The position numbers and the translations under genes were made by a program. The notes below the pieces were generated by a model that saw only the letters and a list, made by a program, of their open reading frames with translations, was not told the DNA's origin and did not search any database. A DNA stretch of 5,291 nucleotides, taken from the NCBI GenBank assembly GCA_035570275.1, contig DATMNI010000068.1, positions 1 to 5,291 of the forward strand. The letters are read 5' to 3'. The stretch is from DATMNI01 sp035570275 (GTDB lineage: Bacteria > Acidobacteriota > Terriglobia > Bryobacterales > Bryobacteraceae). Numbering within the stretch: position 1 is the first letter of the stretch; each line of letters opens with the position of its first letter. Shown piece after piece: positions 1 through 5,270 of the stretch.

Positions 1-386
1 AGGTCGGGAGTTTCGTATACCCGAACCGCATGCAGTTTCTTGCGATTGTCGTTCAGGTGCGGCTCCAGGCGGCGCCAGATGTCCCTGGCGATGTTCTCGG
101 TACTGGGCACGACGCGGTCGAAGGGCGGCACCTCATAGTTGAGGAACCGGTGGTCGTACGGCTCCACCACCTGGCGGGTGAGAATCTCTTTTAGTTCTTT
201 CAAGTCCAGCACCATCCCGGTCACCGGATCTGGCTCGCCCGCAAGGCTTACTTCCACCACGTAGTTGTGGCCGTGGCCGTGCGGATTGGCCGCCGGCCCG
301 AACAGTCTCTCGTTCTCCGGTTCGGAAAGCCCCGGGTTGCGGCAAACGTGCGATGCCGAAAACTCTACCTTGCGGGTGATTATCAT
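1..386 (-). CDS. 6-pyruvoyl-tetrahydropterin synthase / QueD family protein (partial, 3' end outside window)
   Basis: I translated this gene by hand from the ATG at 386; 128 codons are visible before the left edge. PTPS/QueD enzymes act on dihydroneopterin triphosphate in the cytoplasm, for biopterin or queuosine/7-deazaguanine synthesis. Visible family landmarks are FSASH (residues 9-13, first zinc His), NPHGHGHNY (34-42, zinc ligands H38 and H40), DPVTGMVLDLKELK (53-66), YDHRFLN (77-83, the catalytic Asp-His pair) and PSTENIA (94-100), followed by VRVYETPD at the edge. The pattern is closer to eukaryote-type PTPS than to E. coli QueD. The cysteine expected in the FGKCNNPNGHGHNY-like segment is replaced by Ala32; the only Cys seen is C15. 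The exact reaction is therefore uncertain, and no queuosine gene symbol is assigned. The start has AAGGA only 3 nt upstream, inside a duplicated segment. It is transcribed divergently from the TlpA-like gene. Family membership is confident; function is not. Confidence 0.88.
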   Translation of the reverse strand, partial: MIITRKVEFSASHVCRNPGLSEPENERLFGPAANPHGHGHNYVVEVSLAGEPDPVTGMVLDLKELKEILTRQVVEPYDHRFLNYEVPPFDRVVPSTENIARDIWRRLEPHLNDNRKKLHAVRVYETPD

Positions 387-412
387 GGGTCCTTGCGGGT
401 GATTACCAGGGT
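368..412. repeat. Imperfect tandem duplication covering the PTPS-family gene start
   Basis: Two adjacent units, 368-390 (23 nt) and 391-412 (22 nt), differ only by a small indel and substitution around the start codon. Read on the minus strand, each unit holds an AAGGA-like element followed by the sequence coding for I/V-I-T-R-K. Only the gene-proximal copy has ATG; the distal copy has CTGGTA at that place. Copy length differs by one base, so the distal copy is out of frame with the gene. Confidence 0.8.
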
Positions 413-418
413 CCTTCT

Positions 419-449
419 TCGACACCGGAGGTCGTCATGGGGATACAAT
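419..449 (+). promoter_or_regulatory. Possible sigma70-type promoter for the TlpA-like gene
   Basis: TCGACA at 419-424 matches the -35 consensus at 5 of 6 positions, and TACAAT at 444-449 matches the -10 consensus at 5 of 6. The spacer is 19 nt, longer than ideal. The site lies in the 82-nt divergent gap, in a locally AT-richer stretch, and would start transcription about 10-15 nt before the ATG at 469. This is a motif match only. Confidence 0.3.
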
Positions 450-468
450 TAGATTATAGGTTCCCTCA

Positions 469-984
469 ATGCAAAGCGTCAAAACTGAAACAATCCTGCG
501 GGCCGCCATTGGGCTGCTCGTGGTGGCACTGGTTTTCGTCATTTACGCCGGCATCCACGAACGCGTCGTGGTGGCGGGCGATACCGCTCCGGAATTTACC
601 ATCGCCGCCGATAACGGCCGCATCGTCTCGGTTCCCAGCTTTGGCGGCAAATTGCTGATCCTCAATTTCTGGGCCAGTTGGTGTCAGCCGTGCGTTCAGG
701 AGACGCCCTCGTTGAGCCGGTTCGCGCAAGCGTATGCCGGCAAGGGAGTGGTGGTGATCGGGGTTAGCGTCGATAAGGAAGAAAAAGCCTACCGCGCCTT
801 CCTGCAACGCTTCAATCCCGCGTTTCTGACCGCCCGCGACTTCAAGATCCACGAGGACTACGGGACGTTCATGTACCCGGAGACGTACATCATCGATGCC
901 AAGGGCAAGGTCCTGAAAAAACTTGCGGAGCCCGAGGATTGGATGGATCCGCGGATCACGCAGTACATCGACTCGTTGTTGTAG
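469..984 (+). CDS. Membrane-anchored TlpA/ResA-like thioredoxin-fold oxidoreductase
   Basis: This 171-residue protein is complete. An N-terminal hydrophobic segment (about residues 10-27) preceded by Lys and Arg looks like an uncleaved signal anchor, which would place the domain in the periplasm. The thioredoxin fold follows: AGDTAPEFTI (36-45), then LLILNFWASWCQPC with redox cysteines C72 and C75, then VVVIGVSVDKEE (94-105). A YPETYIID segment (136-143) supplies the usual cis-proline, P137. Members of this AhpC/TSA-Redoxin family (ResA, TlpA, CcmG) reduce disulfides in apocytochrome c or other periplasmic proteins, taking electrons from DsbD or CcdA. The fused DsbD encoded at 1834-4179 is an obvious candidate donor, but that is inference. 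The ATG at 469 has only a weak upstream AGG; it was chosen because the hydrophobic anchor starts in this frame. No cytochrome c gene is present to fix the substrate. Confidence 0.88.
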   Translation: MQSVKTETILRAAIGLLVVALVFVIYAGIHERVVVAGDTAPEFTIAADNGRIVSVPSFGGKLLILNFWASWCQPCVQETPSLSRFAQAYAGKGVVVIGVSVDKEEKAYRAFLQRFNPAFLTARDFKIHEDYGTFMYPETYIIDAKGKVLKKLAEPEDWMDPRITQYIDSLL

Positions 985-1065
985 CACGTTCTAATACGCG
1001 GTAGCATCGGCCTCCCAGCAGAAGCAACAATGAATTTGCCACTCGGCCAAGACCCCCCGAGAATG

Positions 1066-1079
1066 AAGGAGAGGAGAGG
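1066..1079 (+). promoter_or_regulatory. Strong ribosome binding site for the UPF0175 gene
   Basis: A purine-rich run contains AAGGAG (1066-1071) and a second GGAG (1073-1076), the latter 5 nt before the ATG at 1082. This fixes the start of the antitoxin-like gene. The rest of the 97-nt gap after the TlpA-like gene shows no convincing terminator or promoter. Confidence 0.7.
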
Positions 1080-1081
1080 CC

Positions 1082-1354
1082 ATGCAAGTCACCTTCGAGT
1101 TGCCCGAAGACATTGCCCGCCACTTTGCGGCTGATTCACAAGGCCTTTCGCGCGCCACGCTTGAGGCGCTTGCAATCGAGGGGGTCCGTTCCGGTAAGCT
1201 CGCCAGCGGACAAGTTCGGCGTTTGCTGGGTTTCAGTACCCGCGTGGAGGTGGATGGATTTCTGAAGGCGCATGGTGTCTACCTGCCGTTGACCGTCGAG
1301 GATGTGGACCGCGACGCGAAGCTGAGCCGTGACTTCCGTGAGCAATGGTTGTAA
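1082..1354 (+). CDS. UPF0175 family protein, probable antitoxin
   Basis: This 90-residue protein matches the UPF0175 family, small proteins usually found upstream of PIN-domain genes of the DUF3368 type and regarded as their antitoxins. The N-terminus MQVTFELPEDIARHF (1-15) looks like the beta strand and helix start of a dimerising DNA-binding module. The middle LEALAIEGVRSGKL (27-40) and RRLLGF (46-51) are family landmarks. The C-terminal part, DGFLKAHGVYLPLTVEDVDRD (58-78), is the characteristic signature of the group. Length is normal for the family. The gene has a strong ribosome binding site, and its last 10 nt overlap the start of the PIN gene, which suggests translational coupling and one transcript. 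Such antitoxins usually repress their own operon, though I saw no clear operator here. The antitoxin role is inferred from family and context. Confidence 0.85.
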   Translation: MQVTFELPEDIARHFAADSQGLSRATLEALAIEGVRSGKLASGQVRRLLGFSTRVEVDGFLKAHGVYLPLTVEDVDRDAKLSRDFREQWL

Positions 1355-1818
1355 TAGCGGATACTTCGCCGCTGAACTACCTCGTCCTGGTAGACGTAGT
1401 GGACATCCCGTCTTGGATCGAGTTGGCCCCTTCCACTCACCTTGCAATCGACCCCGATCTGGCTGAGTTGGATGCTGGGGAACGCGCGGCAATCGCTCTC
1501 GCGCTGACCGATCACCCATGTGCGCTGCTCTTGATAGACGACCTCAAGGCGCGTGAGGTGGCAGCTAAACGCCAGATCTCAACCGTCGGCACGCTCGGCA
1601 TCTTGCGCGACGCAGCCGCCCTGGGCCTGGTCGACCTGCCGACCGTTTTCGGACGCTTGCGGCAGACGACATTCCGCGCTGCGCCCGAGTTGCTTTCAGA
1701 CTTACTGCGGCAGGATGCTGCGCGCCGGACCGATAAGAAGCAGGCCAGTCTTCCCTTGGCCAACCCCCGGACCGGCTTTCAGCAGGTGCGGGCCGCGGAC
1801 TGCATTTGCCCGCGGTGA
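1345..1818 (+). CDS. DUF3368 (PIN-like) family protein, probable toxin with internal deletion
   Basis: This 157-residue protein starts inside the UPF0175 gene, in the overlap ATGGTTGTAA. The opening VVIADTSPLNYLVLVD (2-17) is the first strand and helix of a PIN ribonuclease fold, with acidic D6. LDAGERAAIALAL (42-54, E46), LLLIDDLKAREVA (61-73, D65/D66) and VGTLGIL (81-87) are DUF3368 landmarks. FGRLRQTTFRAAPELLSDLL (102-121) gives the usual C-terminal helices. PIN toxins of this kind cleave RNA with Mg2+ bound by the acidic cluster. After D20-I21 the sequence jumps straight to PSWIEL. The helical block usually between them, with the conserved V-P-x-x-V-x-x-E-L-type motif and second acidic residue, is not there; I estimate 30-40 residues missing. 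The total length looks normal only because an unusual tail (129-157) follows the core. The family call is confident; activity is doubtful. Confidence 0.8.
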   Translation: MVVIADTSPLNYLVLVDVVDIPSWIELAPSTHLAIDPDLAELDAGERAAIALALTDHPCALLLIDDLKAREVAAKRQISTVGTLGILRDAAALGLVDLPTVFGRLRQTTFRAAPELLSDLLRQDAARRTDKKQASLPLANPRTGFQQVRAADCICPR

Positions 1819-1833
1819 TGCTCCACTGGCCGT

Positions 1834-4179
1834 TTAGAGAGCCTTCTGCACGGCAGCCTGCAGGTCCGCCTCCGAAGTGAAGCCTTCGAAGCGTTTCACC
1901 TGTTTTCCGGAGCGGTCGAAGATCAGCGTGACGGGCAGCGAGTCGCCCAAGCCATACTGCGTGGAGATGGCTTCCGTCCCCAAGGCGACGGTGTAGTCCA
2001 TGGGATGCTTTTTGAGGAAAGGCTGCACGCGTGTGATGCCTTCCTCATCCATGGAAACACCCAGCACCACCAGTCCTTTCAACCCTAGTTCCTTGTGCAG
2101 CTTATTGAAGCTGGGGATCTCCTGAATGCAGGGCACGCACCAGGTGGCCCAGAAATTCACCACCACCACCTTGCCTTGAAGGGCGGCGATATCCACGGGC
2201 TGACCGGTGATACTCGTGACGTGAGGCAAGTCGCCGCCCGTCGCCGCCTGGCCCCCGGCCCCTGGCCCCTGGCCTCCGGCCCCCTTCTTTAAAAACGCCA
2301 GATACTCTGCCACATCTGTCGTCTGGCCCTCGTATTTGGCGATCAGCTTCTCATCGGGATCCAGAATCACGTAGAACGGCTCGGCAATCGTGCCGAACTT
2401 TTCCAGTTGCAGTTTCTGGTTGGCCTCGGAGGCGGCGTCGGTGCCATCGGTATACAACTCCACCAGCACGAAATCCTTGAGCACCGCCACGATTTCGGGC
2501 TTGGAAAGCATGTTGGCGCGCATCCAGTGGCAGTTGGTGCAAGCGTAGCCGGTGAAATCGACGAAGACCAGCTTGCCTTCACGGCGCGCGCGGTCGAGCG
2601 CCTCGCGATATTGGTCCTTCATCCAGACCGGGCCGCTTTGTGCCGGGCTGCCGGAGGCATCGCCCGAGGCCATCGGTACGTAGGCATCCAGATCGCCCAA
2701 CTTGGAGCCCGACATGCCGGGCACCAGGCTGATGGCGAATATCAGAAAAGCGATGCCCGTAAGCAGGCGGCCCAGCCCCAACGGCTCATCGGACTTGATG
2801 CCTTCCATGCGCAGGAAGCCCAGCAGATACAGGCCTGCCATGGCGAAGAGCACAATCCAGGCGGCCAGAAAGCGCTCGCGGGTCAAAAAGCCCAACTGCA
2901 GGACCTGGTCCAGTCTGGCCAGGTAATACAGGCTGGCGGCCAGGATGACGAAGCCCATCACTACCTTGACGCGCGCCAGCCATCCACCGCTCCGGGGCAT
3001 ACGCTTCAGGTAGCTGGGAAACAAGGCCAGCAGGAAGAAGGGCAGGGCCAGGCCGGTGGCGAAGGTCAGCATGCCGAACAGCGGGCGGGTGGCGGCGCCG
3101 CTCACTGAACCCGGCGCTGAACCCGCCACCGAACCCGCCATGGAACCCGCCAACAGCGTCCCCACGAACGGGCCGACGCAGGCGAAGGATGAGAGCGAAA
3201 AGGTGAGCCCCATGAGCAGCGACCCGGCGTAGCCGCCCCGATCGGCCGATTGATTCAGGCGCGTCAGGATGGACGACGGGATGGTGATTTCGAAGGCGCC
3301 CAGCAGGCTCAATCCGAAAGCGATGAAGAGCGCCGAGATAAAGCCGTTGACCCACCTGTTGGCGCCCAGTTGTTTCACGCCCGCCGGACCCAGGATGGCC
3401 GAAGCTGCCAGGCCGAGCCCCGAGAAGAGCACGATGATTCCCAGGCAGAAGACCAGTGCCTGCATCACGCTTTCCCGCCGCCCGCCGGTGGGGCGGTTCA
3501 GGAAGTACGACATGGTGATGGGGATCATGGGAAAGACACAGGGCGTGAAGATGGATGCCAGGCCGAATCCGAAGGCCACCACCAGAAAGCCGCCGAGACC
3601 ATCGGACCGCGCGGGGCCCACAGGCCCGGAAGCGGCGGACACAGGCCCGGAGGCCGGTACCACTGGTTCCGCGTAGCCGGCGGGAATCACGGGGGCGGCG
3701 GTTTTGGCAGCCGGGTCCACGGTGAATGTAGCCGTGCCCGACCACTTGGAAGGAACGCACATCTTCGGGTTGCAGGTTTGATAGCGGGCCGAAAGGGCAA
3801 GCTCCACTAGGCCGGCCGGGGCATCCGCTTTCACGGCCACCTCCAGCAGGAATGCCACTTCGGCTTCGTAAGTTTCGGTATCGGAGTTGAGGCTGGGATC
3901 GAAGGCCCGCTTGGGTGGCGGCTGCAGCAGGCGGTACTCTCCGACGGCGGCATTGGGCGCAAGCTGGATTTTGGTGGGGATGGCGCCGGGCGAGGAGGCG
4001 GAATAAACATGCCAGCCCTCGTCGATATGGCCCGCCATTTTGAGCAGAGCCTTGCCGCCGGGGGCTACCGACGCCGGTTCCACCGACAAGGTCCATACCG
4101 CGTGCTGGTCTTTCTGAGCCCAGGCGGACGTGCCAAGAAGTAAAAAAAACGCGATTGCCCGCCCGCCTGCCCTTCTCAT
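1834..4179 (-). CDS. dsbD: DsbD-type thiol:disulfide interchange protein with C-terminal TlpA-like domain fusion
   Basis: From the ATG at 4179 the protein has 781 residues, versus about 565-600 for ordinary DsbD. Domains in order are as follows. A signal peptide covers about 1-21, with a likely cleavage after TSAWA. The periplasmic alpha domain has C136 and C141 in YQTCNPKMCVPS. A membrane domain of about eight helices (around 196-490) has redox cysteines C214 (FTPCVFPM) and C334 (SFACVGPF). The gamma thioredoxin-like domain has C547-T-N-C550 in FVDFTGYACTNCHW and cis-Pro near 601. A Gly-rich linker (633-649) then leads to an additional TlpA/ResA-like domain with WCVPC (C681, C684) and cis-Pro749. 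DsbD passes electrons from cytoplasmic thioredoxin to periplasmic thiols; the extra domain is probably a built-in acceptor. A TTG start at 4212 would add 11 residues, but the ATG has GGAG 7 nt upstream and opens directly into a good signal peptide. The gene lies 77 nt after plsX on the same strand. Two short tandem repeats sit inside it. Confidence 0.92.
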   Translation of the reverse strand: MRRAGGRAIAFFLLLGTSAWAQKDQHAVWTLSVEPASVAPGGKALLKMAGHIDEGWHVYSASSPGAIPTKIQLAPNAAVGEYRLLQPPPKRAFDPSLNSDTETYEAEVAFLLEVAVKADAPAGLVELALSARYQTCNPKMCVPSKWSGTATFTVDPAAKTAAPVIPAGYAEPVVPASGPVSAASGPVGPARSDGLGGFLVVAFGFGLASIFTPCVFPMIPITMSYFLNRPTGGRRESVMQALVFCLGIIVLFSGLGLAASAILGPAGVKQLGANRWVNGFISALFIAFGLSLLGAFEITIPSSILTRLNQSADRGGYAGSLLMGLTFSLSSFACVGPFVGTLLAGSMAGSVAGSAPGSVSGAATRPLFGMLTFATGLALPFFLLALFPSYLKRMPRSGGWLARVKVVMGFVILAASLYYLARLDQVLQLGFLTRERFLAAWIVLFAMAGLYLLGFLRMEGIKSDEPLGLGRLLTGIAFLIFAISLVPGMSGSKLGDLDAYVPMASGDASGSPAQSGPVWMKDQYREALDRARREGKLVFVDFTGYACTNCHWMRANMLSKPEIVAVLKDFVLVELYTDGTDAASEANQKLQLEKFGTIAEPFYVILDPDEKLIAKYEGQTTDVAEYLAFLKKGAGGQGPGAGGQAATGGDLPHVTSITGQPVDIAALQGKVVVVNFWATWCVPCIQEIPSFNKLHKELGLKGLVVLGVSMDEEGITRVQPFLKKHPMDYTVALGTEAISTQYGLGDSLPVTLIFDRSGKQVKRFEGFTSEADLQAAVQKAL
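2248..2282. repeat. Heptanucleotide tandem repeat in the gamma-TlpA linker of dsbD
   Basis: Five consecutive 7-nt units of the form CYGGCCY (plus strand) are present: CTGGCCC, CCGGCCC, CTGGCCC, CTGGCCT and CCGGCCC. They encode the Gly/Ala/Gln/Pro-rich linker (about residues 633-644 of the DsbD fusion) between the gamma and C-terminal TlpA-like domains. Three units make 21 nt, so the peptide repeats every 7 residues (GAGGQGP then GAGGQAA). Confidence 0.8.
3103..3150. repeat. Four-copy 12-nt tandem repeat in the dsbD membrane domain
   Basis: Four 12-nt units (3103-3114, 3115-3126, 3127-3138, 3139-3150) share a GAACCCGC/G core and differ at a few bases. On the coding strand they give A-G-S-M, A-G-S-V, A-G-S-A and P-G-S-V, residues 344-359. 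They sit in the loop directly after the helix bearing redox C334 (SFACVGPFVGTLL) and before the next helix (LFGMLTFATG). The unit length keeps frame. Confidence 0.85.
3619..3651. repeat. Direct repeat in the alpha-to-membrane domain linker of dsbD
   Basis: CACAGGCCCGGA occurs at 3619-3630 and again at 3640-3651, a 21-nt period. On the coding strand it produces the repeated ASGPV motif (about residues 176-187) in the Pro/Ala-rich linker joining the periplasmic alpha domain to the first membrane helix. Only two copies are present. Confidence 0.6.
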
Positions 4180-4186
4180 TGGTGTG

Positions 4187-4190
4187 CTCC
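4187..4190 (-). promoter_or_regulatory. Ribosome binding site deciding the dsbD start
   Basis: GGAG on the minus strand (within GGCGGAG, 4187-4193) lies 7 nt before the ATG at 4179. This favours that ATG over the in-frame TTG at 4212, which has no comparable element. Confidence 0.6.
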
Positions 4191-4219
4191 GCCCCCCGCC
4201 TGTTAGACGCAAAACCGCC

Positions 4220-4240
4220 CCGAATTATTCGGAAATTTCC
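4220..4240. promoter_or_regulatory. AT-rich overlapping palindromes between plsX and dsbD
   Basis: Two inverted repeats share two bases: CCGAA-TTA-TTCGG (4220-4232) and GGAAATTTCC (4231-4240). They form a conspicuous AT-rich island in GC-rich surroundings, 41 nt before the dsbD ATG. The minus strand reads AATAAT inside the first palindrome, a 5 of 6 match to a -10 box, but I found no convincing -35. It could be a regulator site, a weak promoter, or a small hairpin after plsX; no T-tract supports a standard terminator. Confidence 0.3.
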
Positions 4241-4256
4241 CGGACCCCGGCCCCGT

Positions 4257-5270
4257 TCAATCCCCCGCTTTACCCAGCCGCAGTTCTTCTTCGATCCGCT
4301 GGTTCACCTTGCCATCGGAGAACTCGGCCGCCACACGGATCGCATTCTTGAAGGCGTTGCCGTTCGACCTGCCGTGACAGATGATGCAGCCGCCGCGCAC
4401 GCCCAACAGCGGCGCGCCGCCGTACTCCGAGTAGTCCAGGCGTTTCTTGAAATCGGCGAAGGCGTTTCGCGAAATGGCGTAGCCGATCTTTCCGGAGATG
4501 GTGGCTTCCAGCGACTCCCGCAGCAGGTGTTTCACCAACTCGCCCACGCCTTCGCTGGCCTTCAGCGCGACGTTGCCGACGAAGCCATCGCAGACCACCA
4601 CGTCCACCTTGCCACCGTAGATGTCGCGGCCTTCCACGTTGCCGACGAAATTCAGCCGCTGCAGCCTCTTCAGCAGCGGTCCGGCCGCACGCGTCAGATC
4701 GTTGCCCTTGTGCTCCTCTTCGCCGATCGACAGCAGGGCCACCCGCGGGCTGGCGCGGTGCAGGATCTGGCGCGAATAGATATCGCCCATCACCGCGAAC
4801 TGCGCCAGCATGTCCGGCGTGCAATCCACGTTCGCGCCCACATCCACCAGCACCACGGGCTTGCCTTCCACGGTGGGAAGAAGCCCGAGGATGGCGGGCC
4901 GCTCGACGCCCGGCACCACGCCCTGCACCATCTTGGCCGTAGCCATGACGGCGCCGGTGTTGCCCGCCGACACAAATCCCTGGGCGCATCCGTCACGCAC
5001 CAGGCGCGAGGCCACCCGCATGGAACTGTCGCGCTTGGAGCGCACCGCTTTGGCGGCACTGTCCTCCATGGTGACGCGCTCGCTGGCATGGATGATTTCG
5101 ATTGGCAGGTCCCGGTAACCTGCGTGCTGTTCCAGTTCCCGGCGGACCAGATCCTGCTGGCCTACCAGAATTACCTTGACGCCCAAACTCGCGGCGGCTC
5201 GCACCGCCCCATCCACTTCGGCCTTCGGGGCGTGGTCTCCGCCCATTGCATCCAACGCAATGGTCAGCAT
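4257..5270 (-). CDS. plsX: Phosphate acyltransferase PlsX
   Basis: This 337-residue protein is complete and of normal family length. PlsX converts acyl-ACP and phosphate into acyl-phosphate, the donor used by PlsY to start phospholipid synthesis; it is a soluble, peripherally membrane-associated enzyme. Family signatures include IALDAMGGDHAP (4-15) at the N-terminus, VSAGNTGAVMA (101-111), VLVDVGANVDC (140-150) and LLSIGEEEHKGND (179-191). VVCDGFVGNVALK (225-237) and LDYSEYGGAPLLGVRG (278-293) follow, then the C-terminal NAFKNAI segment. The ATG at 5270 opens directly into the conserved N-terminus, so the start is safe. The nearest GGAG is 15 nt away, too far for a good ribosome binding site. 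plsX often sits between rpmF and fabH; here the next gene on the strand is the DsbD fusion, not fabH. A TAA at 5283-5285 could end an upstream gene, but too little is visible to say. Confidence 0.96.
   Translation of the reverse strand: MLTIALDAMGGDHAPKAEVDGAVRAAASLGVKVILVGQQDLVRRELEQHAGYRDLPIEIIHASERVTMEDSAAKAVRSKRDSSMRVASRLVRDGCAQGFVSAGNTGAVMATAKMVQGVVPGVERPAILGLLPTVEGKPVVLVDVGANVDCTPDMLAQFAVMGDIYSRQILHRASPRVALLSIGEEEHKGNDLTRAAGPLLKRLQRLNFVGNVEGRDIYGGKVDVVVCDGFVGNVALKASEGVGELVKHLLRESLEATISGKIGYAISRNAFADFKKRLDYSEYGGAPLLGVRGGCIICHGRSNGNAFKNAIRVAAEFSDGKVNQRIEEELRLGKAGD

Noticed and set aside
466..987. A 173-codon frame antisense to the TlpA-like gene
   Set aside because: It coincides almost exactly with the TlpA gene on the opposite strand and has no family features.
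1788..1833. GC-rich hairpin as an intrinsic terminator between the convergent genes
   Set aside because: Stems of only six base pairs with long loops and no T-tract on either strand; not enough for a terminator call.
2407..3108. A 233-codon open frame on the plus strand, antisense to dsbD
   Set aside because: It is rich in Gln, His, Ala and Gly with no recognisable domain, the usual result of reading opposite a GC-rich membrane-protein gene; the minus-strand DsbD frame has clear domains and motifs.
2786..4096. A 436-codon minus-strand frame overlapping dsbD in another phase
   Set aside because: The product is Arg/Gly/Pro/His-rich low-complexity sequence and mirrors dsbD codon bias; no start signal or family motif.
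4179..4212. TTG at 4212 as the dsbD start
   Set aside because: The 11 extra residues spoil the signal peptide start, and the ATG at 4179 has GGAG 7 nt upstream.
4270..4989. A 239-codon minus-strand frame inside plsX
   Set aside because: It is Arg/Gly-rich shadow sequence; PlsX in the other frame matches its family from end to end.
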